Assembly: GCF_016342705.1 (NCBI RefSeq)
Contig: NZ_JAEINV010000014.1
Location: 1-64,000 of the forward strand
Reading direction: 5' to 3'
Length of the DNA: 64,000 bases
From: Lutibacter sp.
Lineage (GTDB): Bacteria; Bacteroidota; Bacteroidia; Flavobacteriales; Flavobacteriaceae
Below the pieces are notes generated by a model, which did not search any database, was not told where the DNA came from, and saw only the letters and a list, made by a program, of their open reading frames with translations. Both the position numbers and the translations under genes were made by a program. Below are positions 1 to 9,371 of the stretch, piece after piece; position 1 is the stretch's first letter; each line of letters begins with the position of its first letter.

Positions 1-1
1 A

Positions 2-31
2 AAAACCTGTGAAGATATCTTCACAGGTTTT
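2..31 (-). terminator. Rho-independent terminator of the efflux operon
   Basis: A perfect 22-base palindrome (6-27, arms CCTGTGAAGAT/ATCTTCACAGG) is flanked by A4 on the left and T4 on the right. It can therefore work in both directions. It lies just downstream of the TolC-like gene, the last gene of the minus-strand efflux operon. Confidence 0.85.
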
Positions 32-85
32 CATTATTTTTTTTAATAATCGTCAACCTATTTTAGGACGACTCAAACTCAAAAA

Positions 86-1483
86 TTATCTCCAACCACC
101 ACCCAATGCTTTGTATAAAGCAATGGTATATTTTAGCTGGTTGTATTGCGAATTTACCAATCCTAATTGCGAATTCAAAGCATTTTCTTGAGCGTTAAGC
201 ACTTCTAAATAATTGGCTAAACCGTTATTTAACAATTCTTGTGAATAGCTGCTTGCCGTATTGTACGCATTAAACTCTTTTTCTTTAATTTTAATTTTAT
301 CAGTTGCTGATTTGTAACTATACATAGAATCAGAAACGTCTTTACCTGCATTTAATAGTGTTTCTTTAAATCTTAATAATGCTTGCTCTTGTTGTGCTTT
401 TGAAACTTCAAACTGAGTTTTAATTTTTCTACCGTTAAAAATAGGCTGTGTTAAACCACCAATCAGCGATGAAAAAAGCGAACTTGCATTAAAAAAATTA
501 TCAAATTCTAAACTTTGCAAACCTCCTGAAGCGGATAATGTCAACGTTGGATAAAAGTTGCTTTTTGCAACATTTGTTAATTCAAAAGCTTGTACAAAAC
601 GAGATTCCGCAGCAATAACATCGGGTCTGTTGCTTAATAACAGCGCAGGAACACCAATTTCTAATGAAGTTGTAATTTTTTGCGCGTTAAAAGTACTTCT
701 TTCAATAGAGGTTGATGGTTTACCTAATAAAATAGCCATCGTATTTTCTAACAAATGAATTTGCTCATTTAAATCTATTAAAATAGCTTTTGCCGTATAT
801 AATTGAGCTTCAGTTTGTTTTACTGCAACTTCAGTAACATATCCAGACTCTTTTAAGGCTTCTGTTGTTGTTAGTCCTTTTTCACGAGTTCCAATAGTTT
901 CTTTTGTAATTCGCACTTGTTCATCTAATGATAACAATTGATAATAAACATCTGCTATTTGAGAAACCAACGTTGTTTTAATAGCTTGGTGCGCTGCTAC
1001 CGTTTGTAAATACGATGCTTCAAAAGCACGTTTATTACTTCTTATTTTTCCCCACACATCCGCTTCCCAAGAAAGGTTTGCACCTAAACTATATTGATCT
1101 AAAGAAGAAACTCCTGCATATTGACCATTTTCAGAAAACTCCTGATGGCTAAATTGTGCATTTCCATTTAAAGTAGGTAAATAACTTGCTTTTCCTTGTT
1201 TTACATATGCTTGTGCTGCTATAATTTGCTGCAACGCAACTCTGTTATCAATATTATTTTCTAATCCTTCACTAATATATTTTTGAAGCAAAGGATCTGT
1301 AAATAATTCTTTCCAAGAAACCATAGCCATTGATAAACTATCTTTGGAGATGGCATCAGTTCTAAAACTATTTTCCGAAACAATAGATGTTGGTCTAACA
1401 TACTCTTTTGCTGTAAAACACGATGCTAATAACATCGGTAAACTAGCAATTAAAAGTATTTTATATATTTTTTGTGTTTTCAT
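86..1483 (-). CDS. TolC/OprM-like outer-membrane efflux lipoprotein
   Basis: This is the outer-membrane channel of a tripartite RND efflux pump and should carry substrates from the periplasmic adaptor out of the cell. The 465-residue protein starts with a signal peptide ending in the lipobox LLASC (Cys22), so it should be a lipidated OprM/NodT-type factor. Two internally similar halves rich in Ala, Gln and Leu match the coiled-coil barrel repeats of the family, and the length is normal. The gene lies 2 bases after the RND permease and is the last of the operon, before a terminator. The substrate cannot be read from sequence. Confidence 0.93.
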   Translation of the reverse strand: MKTQKIYKILLIASLPMLLASCFTAKEYVRPTSIVSENSFRTDAISKDSLSMAMVSWKELFTDPLLQKYISEGLENNIDNRVALQQIIAAQAYVKQGKASYLPTLNGNAQFSHQEFSENGQYAGVSSLDQYSLGANLSWEADVWGKIRSNKRAFEASYLQTVAAHQAIKTTLVSQIADVYYQLLSLDEQVRITKETIGTREKGLTTTEALKESGYVTEVAVKQTEAQLYTAKAILIDLNEQIHLLENTMAILLGKPSTSIERSTFNAQKITTSLEIGVPALLLSNRPDVIAAESRFVQAFELTNVAKSNFYPTLTLSASGGLQSLEFDNFFNASSLFSSLIGGLTQPIFNGRKIKTQFEVSKAQQEQALLRFKETLLNAGKDVSDSMYSYKSATDKIKIKEKEFNAYNTASSYSQELLNNGLANYLEVLNAQENALNSQLGLVNSQYNQLKYTIALYKALGGGWR

Positions 1484-1485
1484 TT

Positions 1486-4400
1486 TTAAATGTTTTCTTC
1501 TGAATTTTCAACAATAATTGGGGTTGGTACACCAGTAATTTTTTCTTGTAACCATTGAAATACAACAAACAATACTGGAATTACAAAAATTCCAAAAATA
1601 GTACCAATCAACAAGCCGCCAGCAGCACCCGTACCAATAGAATTATTTCCTTCTGCTCCTACTCCTTTCGCTAACACTAATGGCAATAACCCCAAAATAA
1701 AAGCAAATGATGTCATTAAAATTGGGCGTAATCTTACTTTTGCACCTTCTATAGCTGCATCGGTTAACGTAAATCCTTGTTTACGTTTTAGTATTGCGAA
1801 CTCTACAATTAAAATGGCATTTTTAGCTAATAAACCAATTAACATAATTAAAGCAATTTGAAAGTAAATGTTGTTTTCTAATCCTGAGAAATAGGTGGTT
1901 AAATATGCTCCGGCAATACCTACTGGCAATGAAAATATAACTGATAATGGCAATAAATAACTTTCATATTGCGCTGCAAGTAAAAAGTAAACAAATAGTA
2001 TACTAATAATAAAAATAATAATACTTTGCCCAGCAGAAGCAATTTCTTCACGTGTAATTCCAGAATAAGCAATTGAATAGCCATCAGGTAATTCTGTTTC
2101 TGCCAATTTATTAATAACCTTAATTGCATCACCTGAACTATATCCAGGAACTGGTGATCCGTTTACAGTTACAGAATTAAATAAGTTAAAACGATTGATG
2201 GATTGAGGACCATATACCCTATTTAAAGTGACAAATTGAGAGATAGGCGCCATTTCTCCACTTGGAGTTTTAACAAACATACTGTTTAAACTATCTTCAT
2301 TCGTTCTATCTTCTGGCAATGCCTGAATAAATACTCTAAATTGTTTTCCAAACCTGCTAAAATCAGCAGCATAATAACCACCTATATATCCTTGTATGGT
2401 GGCTAAAATAGTATTAATAGACACTCCCGCTTGTTTGGCTCTTTCTTCATTTATATTTAATTCTAATTGCGGGTAATTTGTACTAAATGAATTTGAAACA
2501 AAGGCAATTTCAGGCTGCTGTCTTAAAGTGTTTAAAAAGCTTTTAGATGTTTCATCTAATTTACTTAATTCACCAGCCGACTTATCTAAAATACGCATTT
2601 CAAAACCTTCAGACGAACCAAAACCTGGAACACTTGGCGGTGTAAAGAAAATAATATTGGCTTCACTTATAGTGGCTGTTTTCTGAAAAAGTTGGCCTAC
2701 AATAGCATTAACTGATTCTTCAGCCGATTTTCTATCCGCCCAATCTTCTAAAATAATAAATCCTAACGCGTTTGAACTTCCAGATCCTGCAAAAAAGTTA
2801 CTACCATTTACGAATGAACCTGTTTTAATTCCTTTTACGGTTTTAATTATTTTAGAAAGTTCTTCTGTTACTTGAAAAGTTCTATCTAAAGAAGAACCAG
2901 CTGGTAGCTCAATATTTGCAAAAATAACTCCACGATCTTCTGTTGGCACAAATCCTGTTGGAATAATTTTACCAATAAAAATAATTGCAGCGATGCTAGC
3001 TCCTAAAACACCTGCGGTTACCCATTTATTTTTAATTAAAAAACCTAAAGATTTTGCATACTTGTTTGCTGTTGCATTAAAGCCCGTATTAAATGCAGCA
3101 TAAAAACGTTGCAATAAACTTTGATTTTTTTCATCGGCATGTTTATATTTCCTTAAAAATATTGCACATAATGCAGGTGTTAATGTTAGTGCATTTAAGG
3201 CCGAAATAAATATAGCAATCATAAGTGTTACACCAAACTGTTTATAAAACACACCAGAAGGTCCTGTTATAAAAGTAATTGGTAAAAACACAGCAATCAT
3301 AACCAATGTAATAGAAACAATTGCTCCACTTATTTCGCTCATAGCAGAAACTGATGCTTTTCGAGCATCTTTCATTCCTCCTTCTAATTTTACGTGAACA
3401 GCCTCCACAACAACAATAGCATCATCAACAACAATACCTATAGATAATATTAAAGCAAACAGCGTTAATAAATTTATGGAATATCCGAATAAGTTTAAGA
3501 AAAAGAACGTTCCGATAATTGAAACAGGCACAGCAATTGCTGGTATTAAAGTAGATTTTAAATCTTGTAAAAAAATAAACACCACCACAAAAACCAATAA
3601 AAATGCTTCAATTATGGTTGTTTTAACTTTACCTATAGATGCTGTTAAAAATTTATTAGTATCATAATTTACTAAATAATGAACTCCTTCAGGAAAATCT
3701 TTTTCCAGTTCATCTAATTTTGTATAAAGATTCTGAATAATTTCTTGTGCATTAGATCCTGGCGTTTGAAAAACACCAAAATTTAAGGAGGGAAAACCTT
3801 TAGAGCGAGATGTATTAGAATATGAAAAAGCATCTAGCTCTATTTTAGCAACATCTTTAACTCTTAAAAACTGACCGTTTTCTAAAGCTTTAATAATGAC
3901 ATCACCGTATTCTGTAGCTGTTTTATAACGCCCTTTATATTTTATCACATATTCAAATGATTTACCTGAATTTTGACCTAAAGAACCTGCAGCAGCTTCT
4001 AAACTTTGTTCATTTATGGCTGCAATTACAGCTGTTGGTACTAATTGATAATTGGCCATTTTATTTGGATCTAACCATACACGCATAGCGTAATCCTTAG
4101 CTCCAAAAACGTTTAAGGCTCCTACTCCATTAATACGTAGTAATTCTGGCTTAATATTTATATTCAAATAGTTTTGAAGATATGTTTCATCAAATTCAGG
4201 GTTTTCAGAATAGATAGCTGCATACAACAATGCTGAATTTTGTTGTTTTGCTGTTGTTACACCAGCTCTAATTACTTCCGAAGGTAATGATGAATTGGCT
4301 CTTGAAACTCTGTTTTGTACGTTTACTGCTGCAATATCAGCATCATAGCCTTGTTCAAAAAACACTTGAATACTTGCTCCTCCAGAATTACTTGCTGTTG

Positions 4401-4638
4401 AAGTTATGTATGTCATACCTTCTACACCATTAATTTGTTCTTCAATTGGAATAATAACGCTTTCTAATATTGTTTCTGCATTGGCTCCCGGATAAGACGC
4501 TGTAACTTGAACTGTTGGCGGCGCAATATCTGGATATTGAGTTACGGGTAACTGCGATAAACCTAACACCCCTAGTATAACTATTATAATAGAGATAACT
4601 GTTGAAAGAACTGGTCTTTCAATAAATGTCTTTAACAT
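1486..4638 (-). CDS. RND multidrug efflux permease, HAE1 (AcrB-like) family
   Basis: This inner-membrane proton/drug antiporter is the motor of the efflux pump. At 1050 residues it has the standard AcrB length, with one N-terminal TM helix, two large periplasmic loops and two blocks of TM helices. Proton-relay residues are visible as GIVVDDAIVVVEA in TM4 and the Lys in LLAKNAILIVEF in TM10. This pattern marks the hydrophobic/amphiphilic drug (HAE1) branch rather than the heavy-metal branch. It sits between the adaptor and the channel genes with gaps of 14 and 2 bases, so the three are surely co-transcribed. Confidence 0.95.
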   Translation of the reverse strand: MLKTFIERPVLSTVISIIIVILGVLGLSQLPVTQYPDIAPPTVQVTASYPGANAETILESVIIPIEEQINGVEGMTYITSTASNSGGASIQVFFEQGYDADIAAVNVQNRVSRANSSLPSEVIRAGVTTAKQQNSALLYAAIYSENPEFDETYLQNYLNINIKPELLRINGVGALNVFGAKDYAMRVWLDPNKMANYQLVPTAVIAAINEQSLEAAAGSLGQNSGKSFEYVIKYKGRYKTATEYGDVIIKALENGQFLRVKDVAKIELDAFSYSNTSRSKGFPSLNFGVFQTPGSNAQEIIQNLYTKLDELEKDFPEGVHYLVNYDTNKFLTASIGKVKTTIIEAFLLVFVVVFIFLQDLKSTLIPAIAVPVSIIGTFFFLNLFGYSINLLTLFALILSIGIVVDDAIVVVEAVHVKLEGGMKDARKASVSAMSEISGAIVSITLVMIAVFLPITFITGPSGVFYKQFGVTLMIAIFISALNALTLTPALCAIFLRKYKHADEKNQSLLQRFYAAFNTGFNATANKYAKSLGFLIKNKWVTAGVLGASIAAIIFIGKIIPTGFVPTEDRGVIFANIELPAGSSLDRTFQVTEELSKIIKTVKGIKTGSFVNGSNFFAGSGSSNALGFIILEDWADRKSAEESVNAIVGQLFQKTATISEANIIFFTPPSVPGFGSSEGFEMRILDKSAGELSKLDETSKSFLNTLRQQPEIAFVSNSFSTNYPQLELNINEERAKQAGVSINTILATIQGYIGGYYAADFSRFGKQFRVFIQALPEDRTNEDSLNSMFVKTPSGEMAPISQFVTLNRVYGPQSINRFNLFNSVTVNGSPVPGYSSGDAIKVINKLAETELPDGYSIAYSGITREEIASAGQSIIIFIISILFVYFLLAAQYESYLLPLSVIFSLPVGIAGAYLTTYFSGLENNIYFQIALIMLIGLLAKNAILIVEFAILKRKQGFTLTDAAIEGAKVRLRPILMTSFAFILGLLPLVLAKGVGAEGNNSIGTGAAGGLLIGTIFGIFVIPVLFVVFQWLQEKITGVPTPIIVENSEENI

Positions 4639-4652
4639 ACGTGTTTAATTAA

Positions 4653-5792
4653 TTATTTAAATACTGTTTGAAATGAGTTGGTAATACTATCTAGGGGAGT
4701 TAAAACTGGCACAATTTTCATTCCTGGTCTTACTTTACCAACACCTTTTGCCAAAATTATAGTTCCTTCTTGCAAACCACTTTCAACGATGTATAGTTTA
4801 TCTGAAGTATCTGAGATAGTAATAGCATTGTTTACCAATGAATCGCCTTGAACAGTATAAACAAACGTTTTACCTTGATTTTCAAAAGTTGATTCAGAAG
4901 GAATAACCAATGCATTTTTGTAAATTTTTGGAACTGAAATTGTACCACTACTTCCATTTCTTAATAAGCCAGCTTCATTATTAAATTTAGCTCTAAAAGT
5001 AACAGAACCCGTTTGTTGATTTATATCACCAGTAATGGTTTCAATGGTTCCTTGTTGGTTATAAACTTTACCATTCGCCAACTCTAATTGTACTTTTGGA
5101 AGTACTTTAATTTTTTGTTCAATAGTGGTCCCTTCTGCATTTTGAATAAATTCTATAAATGCTTTTTCATTCATTGAGAAATAAGCATACACATTTTTTA
5201 TAGAAGAGACACTTGTTAAAGGTAAAGAGTTTGAAGCACTAACCAAAGCTCCTTTGCGGTAATTAATTGAACCTACAACACCATTAACTGGACTTTTTAC
5301 ATTGGCATAATTAATAGTTGCAATTACACTATAATAGGCGCTTTTAGCTTGTTCTAACTGAGCTTTTGCTGTTTCAAGTTGAATATTGCTTATAATATTT
5401 TTTTCAACTAATGGAATTAACTTGTTCACTGCTAATTGTGCTGTATTAACATTCGCTTTTGCAGCTGCAGCATCTTGACTTAAAGATTGGGTTTCTAATT
5501 TAAATAACAACTGACCTTGTTTAACAATATCACCTTCATCAACTAATACGTCTTGTATATATCCTGTTACTTTTGGTCTAACTTCACTATTAATTTCTCC
5601 CTCAATACTTGCTGGAAATTTTTGAAAACTTGTAGTATTTTGTTGCATAACTTTAACAACAGGAAATGGCAAAACCATACTTTTTGGTGGTGCTATTTGA
5701 GTATTTTCACTTCCGTAACTACTAATACTTATTACGATACCTAAAATAATGATTACACTAGGTATTAAATAATAAATGATTTTATTTTTCAT
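4653..5792 (-). CDS. RND efflux periplasmic adaptor (membrane fusion protein)
   Basis: This AcrA/MexA-type adaptor links the RND permease to the outer-membrane channel. The 379 residues begin with a hydrophobic anchor (about residues 5-25). A lipoyl/biotinyl-like half-motif follows (KVTGYIQDVLVDEGDIVKQG), then an alpha-helical hairpin around 105-150, the second lipoyl half (INYANVKSPVNGVVG), and beta-barrel and membrane-proximal domains. Gene order adaptor-permease-channel is the usual one. The regulator gene lies 37 bases upstream, suggesting a single transcript from the regulator's promoter. Confidence 0.94.
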   Translation of the reverse strand: MKNKIIYYLIPSVIIILGIVISISSYGSENTQIAPPKSMVLPFPVVKVMQQNTTSFQKFPASIEGEINSEVRPKVTGYIQDVLVDEGDIVKQGQLLFKLETQSLSQDAAAAKANVNTAQLAVNKLIPLVEKNIISNIQLETAKAQLEQAKSAYYSVIATINYANVKSPVNGVVGSINYRKGALVSASNSLPLTSVSSIKNVYAYFSMNEKAFIEFIQNAEGTTIEQKIKVLPKVQLELANGKVYNQQGTIETITGDINQQTGSVTFRAKFNNEAGLLRNGSSGTISVPKIYKNALVIPSESTFENQGKTFVYTVQGDSLVNNAITISDTSDKLYIVESGLQEGTIILAKGVGKVRPGMKIVPVLTPLDSITNSFQTVFK

Positions 5793-5829
5793 AATGTTTA
5801 ATTTCTATAATTGTTTTAAATTTTTTGTT

Positions 5830-6330
5830 TTAAATAATGTGTTTTTCAATTAATTTTTTTCTTAATATTGAAATTGAGGCAGTAGCTTCATTTAAAAAAG
5901 TAATGTAATCTGTATGAAATTCTAAATCGAATTTAGATTCTTTTTTTGTTGTTTCCAGCTGATTAAAAGAATGTTTGAATTCTTTAATTTCTTCGTGTAA
6001 TAATTTTTGTGAATTCCAAGTATCAATCATATCATCAATATTTTGGACAATTCTATCTTTATTCACTACAAAATACTTTTTTCTATCACCTGTTTTCGTA
6101 AAATATGACAATTTTTTTAAGCTTTGTAAATGTGTTAAATGTGTAGAAATTGTACTTTTACTGGCACATAAATTTGTAACCAACTGTTCAAAAGTTGCTC
6201 CTTTTCTTCCATTTAAAATTATAAAAGCAACAATTCTAGCGGCTAAAGGAGCAAAATGATCTACTTCTTCTAAATGCACTCCTAACTTTTCTACAAGTTC
6301 TTTCTTTTTTAAATCAAAATCTTTTACCAT
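5830..6330 (-). CDS. GbsR/MarR family transcriptional regulator
   Basis: This 166-residue winged-helix regulator is the first gene of the efflux operon. The HTH region reads GATFEQLVTNLCASKSTISTH, followed by a wing (KLSYFTKTGDRKKYFVV) and a C-terminal helical dimerisation part. This layout fits the GbsR-like branch of MarR proteins. Such proteins usually repress the pump operon they head and release DNA on binding a ligand. A palindrome in its own promoter supports autoregulation here. The inducer is unknown. Confidence 0.88.
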   Translation of the reverse strand: MVKDFDLKKKELVEKLGVHLEEVDHFAPLAARIVAFIILNGRKGATFEQLVTNLCASKSTISTHLTHLQSLKKLSYFTKTGDRKKYFVVNKDRIVQNIDDMIDTWNSQKLLHEEIKEFKHSFNQLETTKKESKFDLEFHTDYITFLNEATASISILRKKLIEKHII

Positions 6331-6347
6331 ACCTTAAAATATTTCAG

Positions 6348-6383
6348 CAAAGGTACGATTAGTTCGTATATTTCCGAACCAAA
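6348..6383 (-). promoter_or_regulatory. Efflux-operon promoter with overlapping inverted repeat (candidate operator)
   Basis: On the minus strand TACCTTTG (6348-6355) matches the Bacteroidota -7 box TAnnTTTG. A TTTG at 6380-6383 could be the -33 box, although the 24-base spacing is slightly long. Between them lies the inverted repeat GTTCG-N8-CGAAC (6362-6379), placed so that a bound dimer would block the sigma factor. This is the expected site for the GbsR/MarR protein encoded directly downstream. Confidence 0.6.
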
Positions 6384-6551
6384 CAAACTAAAAACTTGTT
6401 AAATTTTTATTAAAACAATTCAAAACCCTGTTTTACTGATACTTAAAACCTATATTACAAGTTATTTTTTATTTTAAACCCTTGTTTACATACAATTTCC
6501 TATCAAAAAAAGCACACCGTTAGCTTATAAAAGAAGAATTATTTCAACAAA

Positions 6552-6594
6552 AAAGTTGAATTAAATTCTAAATTTCAGAATCTAATTCAACTTT
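6552..6594 (-). terminator. Terminator after the THUMP methyltransferase gene
   Basis: An 18-base stem with one mismatch (6552-6569 with 6577-6594) is followed by a T-run on the minus strand. It lies 20 bases past the stop of the minus-strand methyltransferase gene and separates it from the efflux operon. Confidence 0.75.
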
Positions 6595-6614
6595 ATAAAA
6601 AAAATAAAAGTATG

Positions 6615-7799
6615 TTACTCTTCCTCTTCTGAAGAATTAGAGTTCATTTTTTTTGCTTTCCTACTTCCTTCGTACATATCATAACGCACATAAATACAAT
6701 CTAAATCCCCATTTTTTAATGGTATTCTTCTAGAAGTTCTTAATCCAACATGTTTTATTGCATCAAGGTTAGAGGTAATAAACCAAACTGTAGAATCTGG
6801 ATATCCACTTTTTAGCGTATCTCCAATATTTTTATAAAAAGCTTGCATATCAATGTCTAAACGCTCACCATAAGGAGGATTAAATAAGATTGTTGTTTGT
6901 CCGAAAACTTCTTTCATAGAATTGAAAAAATTAACGTGGTGCACACCAATAAACTCACTTAAATTAGCATTTTCTATATTATCTTTTGCTTTTCTAACGG
7001 CAGATGGCGCTTTATCAAACCCCATAATTTTAAAATGAGAACTTCTAATTTTCTTCAATAACACTTCTTGAATGGTAAAAAATAAATCTTCATCAAAATC
7101 TTTCCATTTTTCAAATCCAAACTCTTTTCTATTAATATTTGCAGGAATATTGTTTGCAATCATGGCTGCTTCAATTAAAATTGTACCAGAACCACACATT
7201 GGATCAATAAAATTACATTCGCCTGTATAGCCAGATAATAATACCAAACCAGCTGCTAACACTTCGTTTATTGGCGCAATATTGGTAGCACTTCTATAAC
7301 CACGTTTATGTAAAGAATCTCCTGAACTATCTAAAGAAACGGTACATAAATCATTTTGAATATGTACGTGAATTTTTAAATCTGGATACTTCACATCTAC
7401 ATTGGGTCTTTTATGGTATTTATGACGAAAATAATCGGCAATAGCATCTTTAGATTTTAAAGAAATATAATGCGAATTTGTTGTAAAGTTTTTTGAATTT
7501 ACAACTGCTCCAATAGCAAATGTGCTATCTACATCCATTTCTCTTTCCCATTCAATGGTTTGCAGTTTTTTATATAAATCATCTTCATCGCCAACTTTAA
7601 ATCTTTTAATTGGTTTTAACACTCGAATAGCTGTTCGTAGAGCAATATTTGCTTTGTACATAAAGCCTTTATCTCCTGAAAAAGAAACGTTTCTTACTCC
7701 TGTTTCAACATCTTGCGCTCCTAAGTTTTTTAACTCTTCAGCTAAAACTTCTTCTAAACCAAAAATTGTGGTGGCCACCATTTTAAAATTACGACTCAT
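6615..7799 (-). CDS. THUMP-domain class I RNA methyltransferase (RlmL/YcbY N-terminal type)
   Basis: This is a probable 23S rRNA guanine-N2 methyltransferase, like the RlmL half of E. coli YcbY. Residues of about 45-160 form the RNA-binding THUMP domain. The Rossmann methyltransferase domain follows, with a SAM motif (DPMCGSGTILIEAA) and the catalytic NPPYGERL motif of N-methyltransferases acting on exocyclic amines. The 394-residue length fits the single-activity form without the RlmK domain. The acidic/Ser-rich C-terminus (NSNSSEEEE) is a short tail. It is transcribed alone, divergently from the next methyltransferase gene. Confidence 0.88.
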   Translation of the reverse strand: MSRNFKMVATTIFGLEEVLAEELKNLGAQDVETGVRNVSFSGDKGFMYKANIALRTAIRVLKPIKRFKVGDEDDLYKKLQTIEWEREMDVDSTFAIGAVVNSKNFTTNSHYISLKSKDAIADYFRHKYHKRPNVDVKYPDLKIHVHIQNDLCTVSLDSSGDSLHKRGYRSATNIAPINEVLAAGLVLLSGYTGECNFIDPMCGSGTILIEAAMIANNIPANINRKEFGFEKWKDFDEDLFFTIQEVLLKKIRSSHFKIMGFDKAPSAVRKAKDNIENANLSEFIGVHHVNFFNSMKEVFGQTTILFNPPYGERLDIDMQAFYKNIGDTLKSGYPDSTVWFITSNLDAIKHVGLRTSRRIPLKNGDLDCIYVRYDMYEGSRKAKKMNSNSSEEEE

Positions 7800-7813
7800 A
7801 TAAAATATTTTTG

Positions 7814-7821
7814 CAAAAGTA
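7814..7821 (-). promoter_or_regulatory. -7 box upstream of the THUMP methyltransferase gene
   Basis: TACTTTTG on the minus strand fits TAnnTTTG and lies 15 bases upstream of the start codon at 7799. No clear TTTG -33 box was seen. Confidence 0.45.
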
Positions 7822-7905
7822 CTTAAATAATAACTTTTAACATACTCTAGGAAATTTTAAAGTTTAAATACACCTTAAAATTTCTACTTTCCCAAAACAA
7901 ATCGT

Positions 7906-7913
7906 TATTTTTG
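7906..7913 (+). promoter_or_regulatory. -7 box upstream of the SAM methyltransferase/ZIP operon
   Basis: TATTTTTG fits TAnnTTTG and ends 16 bases before the ATG at 7930. The -33 region has only a weak TTTC. The position is right for a promoter with a short leader, as is common in Bacteroidota. Confidence 0.5.
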
Positions 7914-7929
7914 CACGTATTTTATAATT

Positions 7930-8658
7930 ATGACAAAAAATAAAGAATGGTTTGTTTCTTGGTTTGATACCAATTATTACCACACCTTATACAAACACAG
8001 AGATTATAAAGAAGCGGAACTATTTATGCGAAATTTAGTTTCTTTTTTAAAAATTGACAAAAATGATTTATTGCTTGATTTGGCATGTGGTAAAGGAAGG
8101 CATTCTATTTATTTGAACTCTTTAGGATTTAACGTAATTGGCGCAGATTTATCTAAAAACAGTATAAAAAGGGCAAAAAAACATGAAAATGACCGATTAC
8201 ATTTTGTTGAACATGATATGCGAAATACTTTTAAAACTAAATTTGACTTTATTTTAAATTTATTTACAAGTTTTGGTTTTTTTGAAGATGATGCAGTTGA
8301 TATAGCGATCTTAAAAAATATTAAAAATGGCTTAAAAGAAAATGGTATTGCTGTGATAGATTTTATGAATTGTAAAAATGTAGTTCCTAATTTAGTGGCC
8401 GAAGAAATGCTTACCATTGATGAAATTACTTTTAAAATAAATCGCTATTTAAAAAATGGTTTTATAGTGAAAGAAATAAATTTTGATTTAGATGGTACAC
8501 ATCACACGTATTTTGAAAAAGTTAAAAATTTAGATCTTCCAAAAATTAATTTATATTTAAATTCTGTTGGTTTTAGAATTAAACATACTTTTGGGAACTA
8601 TCAATTAGATACTTTTAACGAAGAAACCTCTGATCGATTAATATTAGTTTTAGAATGA
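7930..8658 (+). CDS. Class I SAM-dependent methyltransferase
   Basis: This is a small-molecule or unknown-substrate methyltransferase of the Methyltransf_11/25 type. The 242-residue protein has SAM motif I (LLDLACGKGRHSIYL), motif II (GADLS) and a later beta-strand with VIDFMNC. The C-terminal beta region is typical of a family common in Bacteroidota whose substrate is not known. Its stop overlaps the start of the ZIP transporter gene by four bases (ATGA), so the two are translationally coupled. Confidence 0.85.
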   Translation: MTKNKEWFVSWFDTNYYHTLYKHRDYKEAELFMRNLVSFLKIDKNDLLLDLACGKGRHSIYLNSLGFNVIGADLSKNSIKRAKKHENDRLHFVEHDMRNTFKTKFDFILNLFTSFGFFEDDAVDIAILKNIKNGLKENGIAVIDFMNCKNVVPNLVAEEMLTIDEITFKINRYLKNGFIVKEINFDLDGTHHTYFEKVKNLDLPKINLYLNSVGFRIKHTFGNYQLDTFNEETSDRLILVLE

Positions 8659-9329
8659 CATATATAGCGCTTATTTCATCTGTTTTAGTAGGTATTTTAA
8701 TTGTTTTTGGTTTAAAACCAGGAAATAAAACAGTTCAATTATCGCTTGCGTTTAGTGGCGCTTATTTACTATCTATCACTATTTTACATTTATTTCCTGA
8801 GGTTTATTTAGCAACTAATAATTCAAATGCAGGTTTATTTATATTGTTAGGTTTGTTATTGCAACTTATTTTAGACTTTTTCTCAAAAGGGGCAGAACAC
8901 GGCCATATTCATATACAAGAAAACACTATTTTTCCTTGGGCATTGTTTATTAGTATTTGTATTCACGCTTTTATGGAAGGAATTCCGTTGGCACACAATC
9001 ATAACCATGAGTTTTTACTTTGGGCTATTGTAATTCATAAAGTTCCAATTGCAATTATATTAGGTACTTTCTTTGTAAAGTCTAATATTCCAAAAATGAA
9101 CGCTATTATATTTTTGCTGCTGTTTTCTTTAATGTCTCCGTTAGGAAGTTTAGCTGGTGAAAACATTACTATTTTAACAACCTATAAAAGGGAAATTACG
9201 GCAATAATAATTGGAATATTTTTACATATTTCTACCATTATACTTTTTGAAACTTCAAAAGATCATAAATTTAATCTATTAAAGTTTATTGCTATTTTAG
9301 TAGGTATGTTTGTTGCCTATTTAGCATAA
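8655..9329 (+). CDS. ZIP family divalent metal transporter
   Basis: This inner-membrane protein of 224 residues has about seven or eight TM helices. It carries the ZIP metal-binding signature in two helices: HAFMEGIPLAHNHNHE and AIVIHKVPIAI. His-rich segments (GAEHGHIHIQ) are also typical. It should import Zn2+ or a related metal. Start and stop are clear: ATG overlaps the previous stop, and a bidirectional terminator follows. Confidence 0.87.
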   Translation: MTYIALISSVLVGILIVFGLKPGNKTVQLSLAFSGAYLLSITILHLFPEVYLATNNSNAGLFILLGLLLQLILDFFSKGAEHGHIHIQENTIFPWALFISICIHAFMEGIPLAHNHNHEFLLWAIVIHKVPIAIILGTFFVKSNIPKMNAIIFLLLFSLMSPLGSLAGENITILTTYKREITAIIIGIFLHISTIILFETSKDHKFNLLKFIAILVGMFVAYLA

Positions 9330-9338
9330 AATAAGAAT

Positions 9339-9369
9339 AAAAAAAATCCTGCCAAGCAGGATTTTTTTT
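9339..9369. terminator. Bidirectional terminator between ZIP gene and recQ
   Basis: AATCCTGCC/GGCAGGATT-type arms (ATCCTGC-CAA-GCAGGAT) with A-run to the left and T-run to the right. It lies between two convergent genes and can stop both. Confidence 0.88.
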
Positions 9370-9371
9370 AT

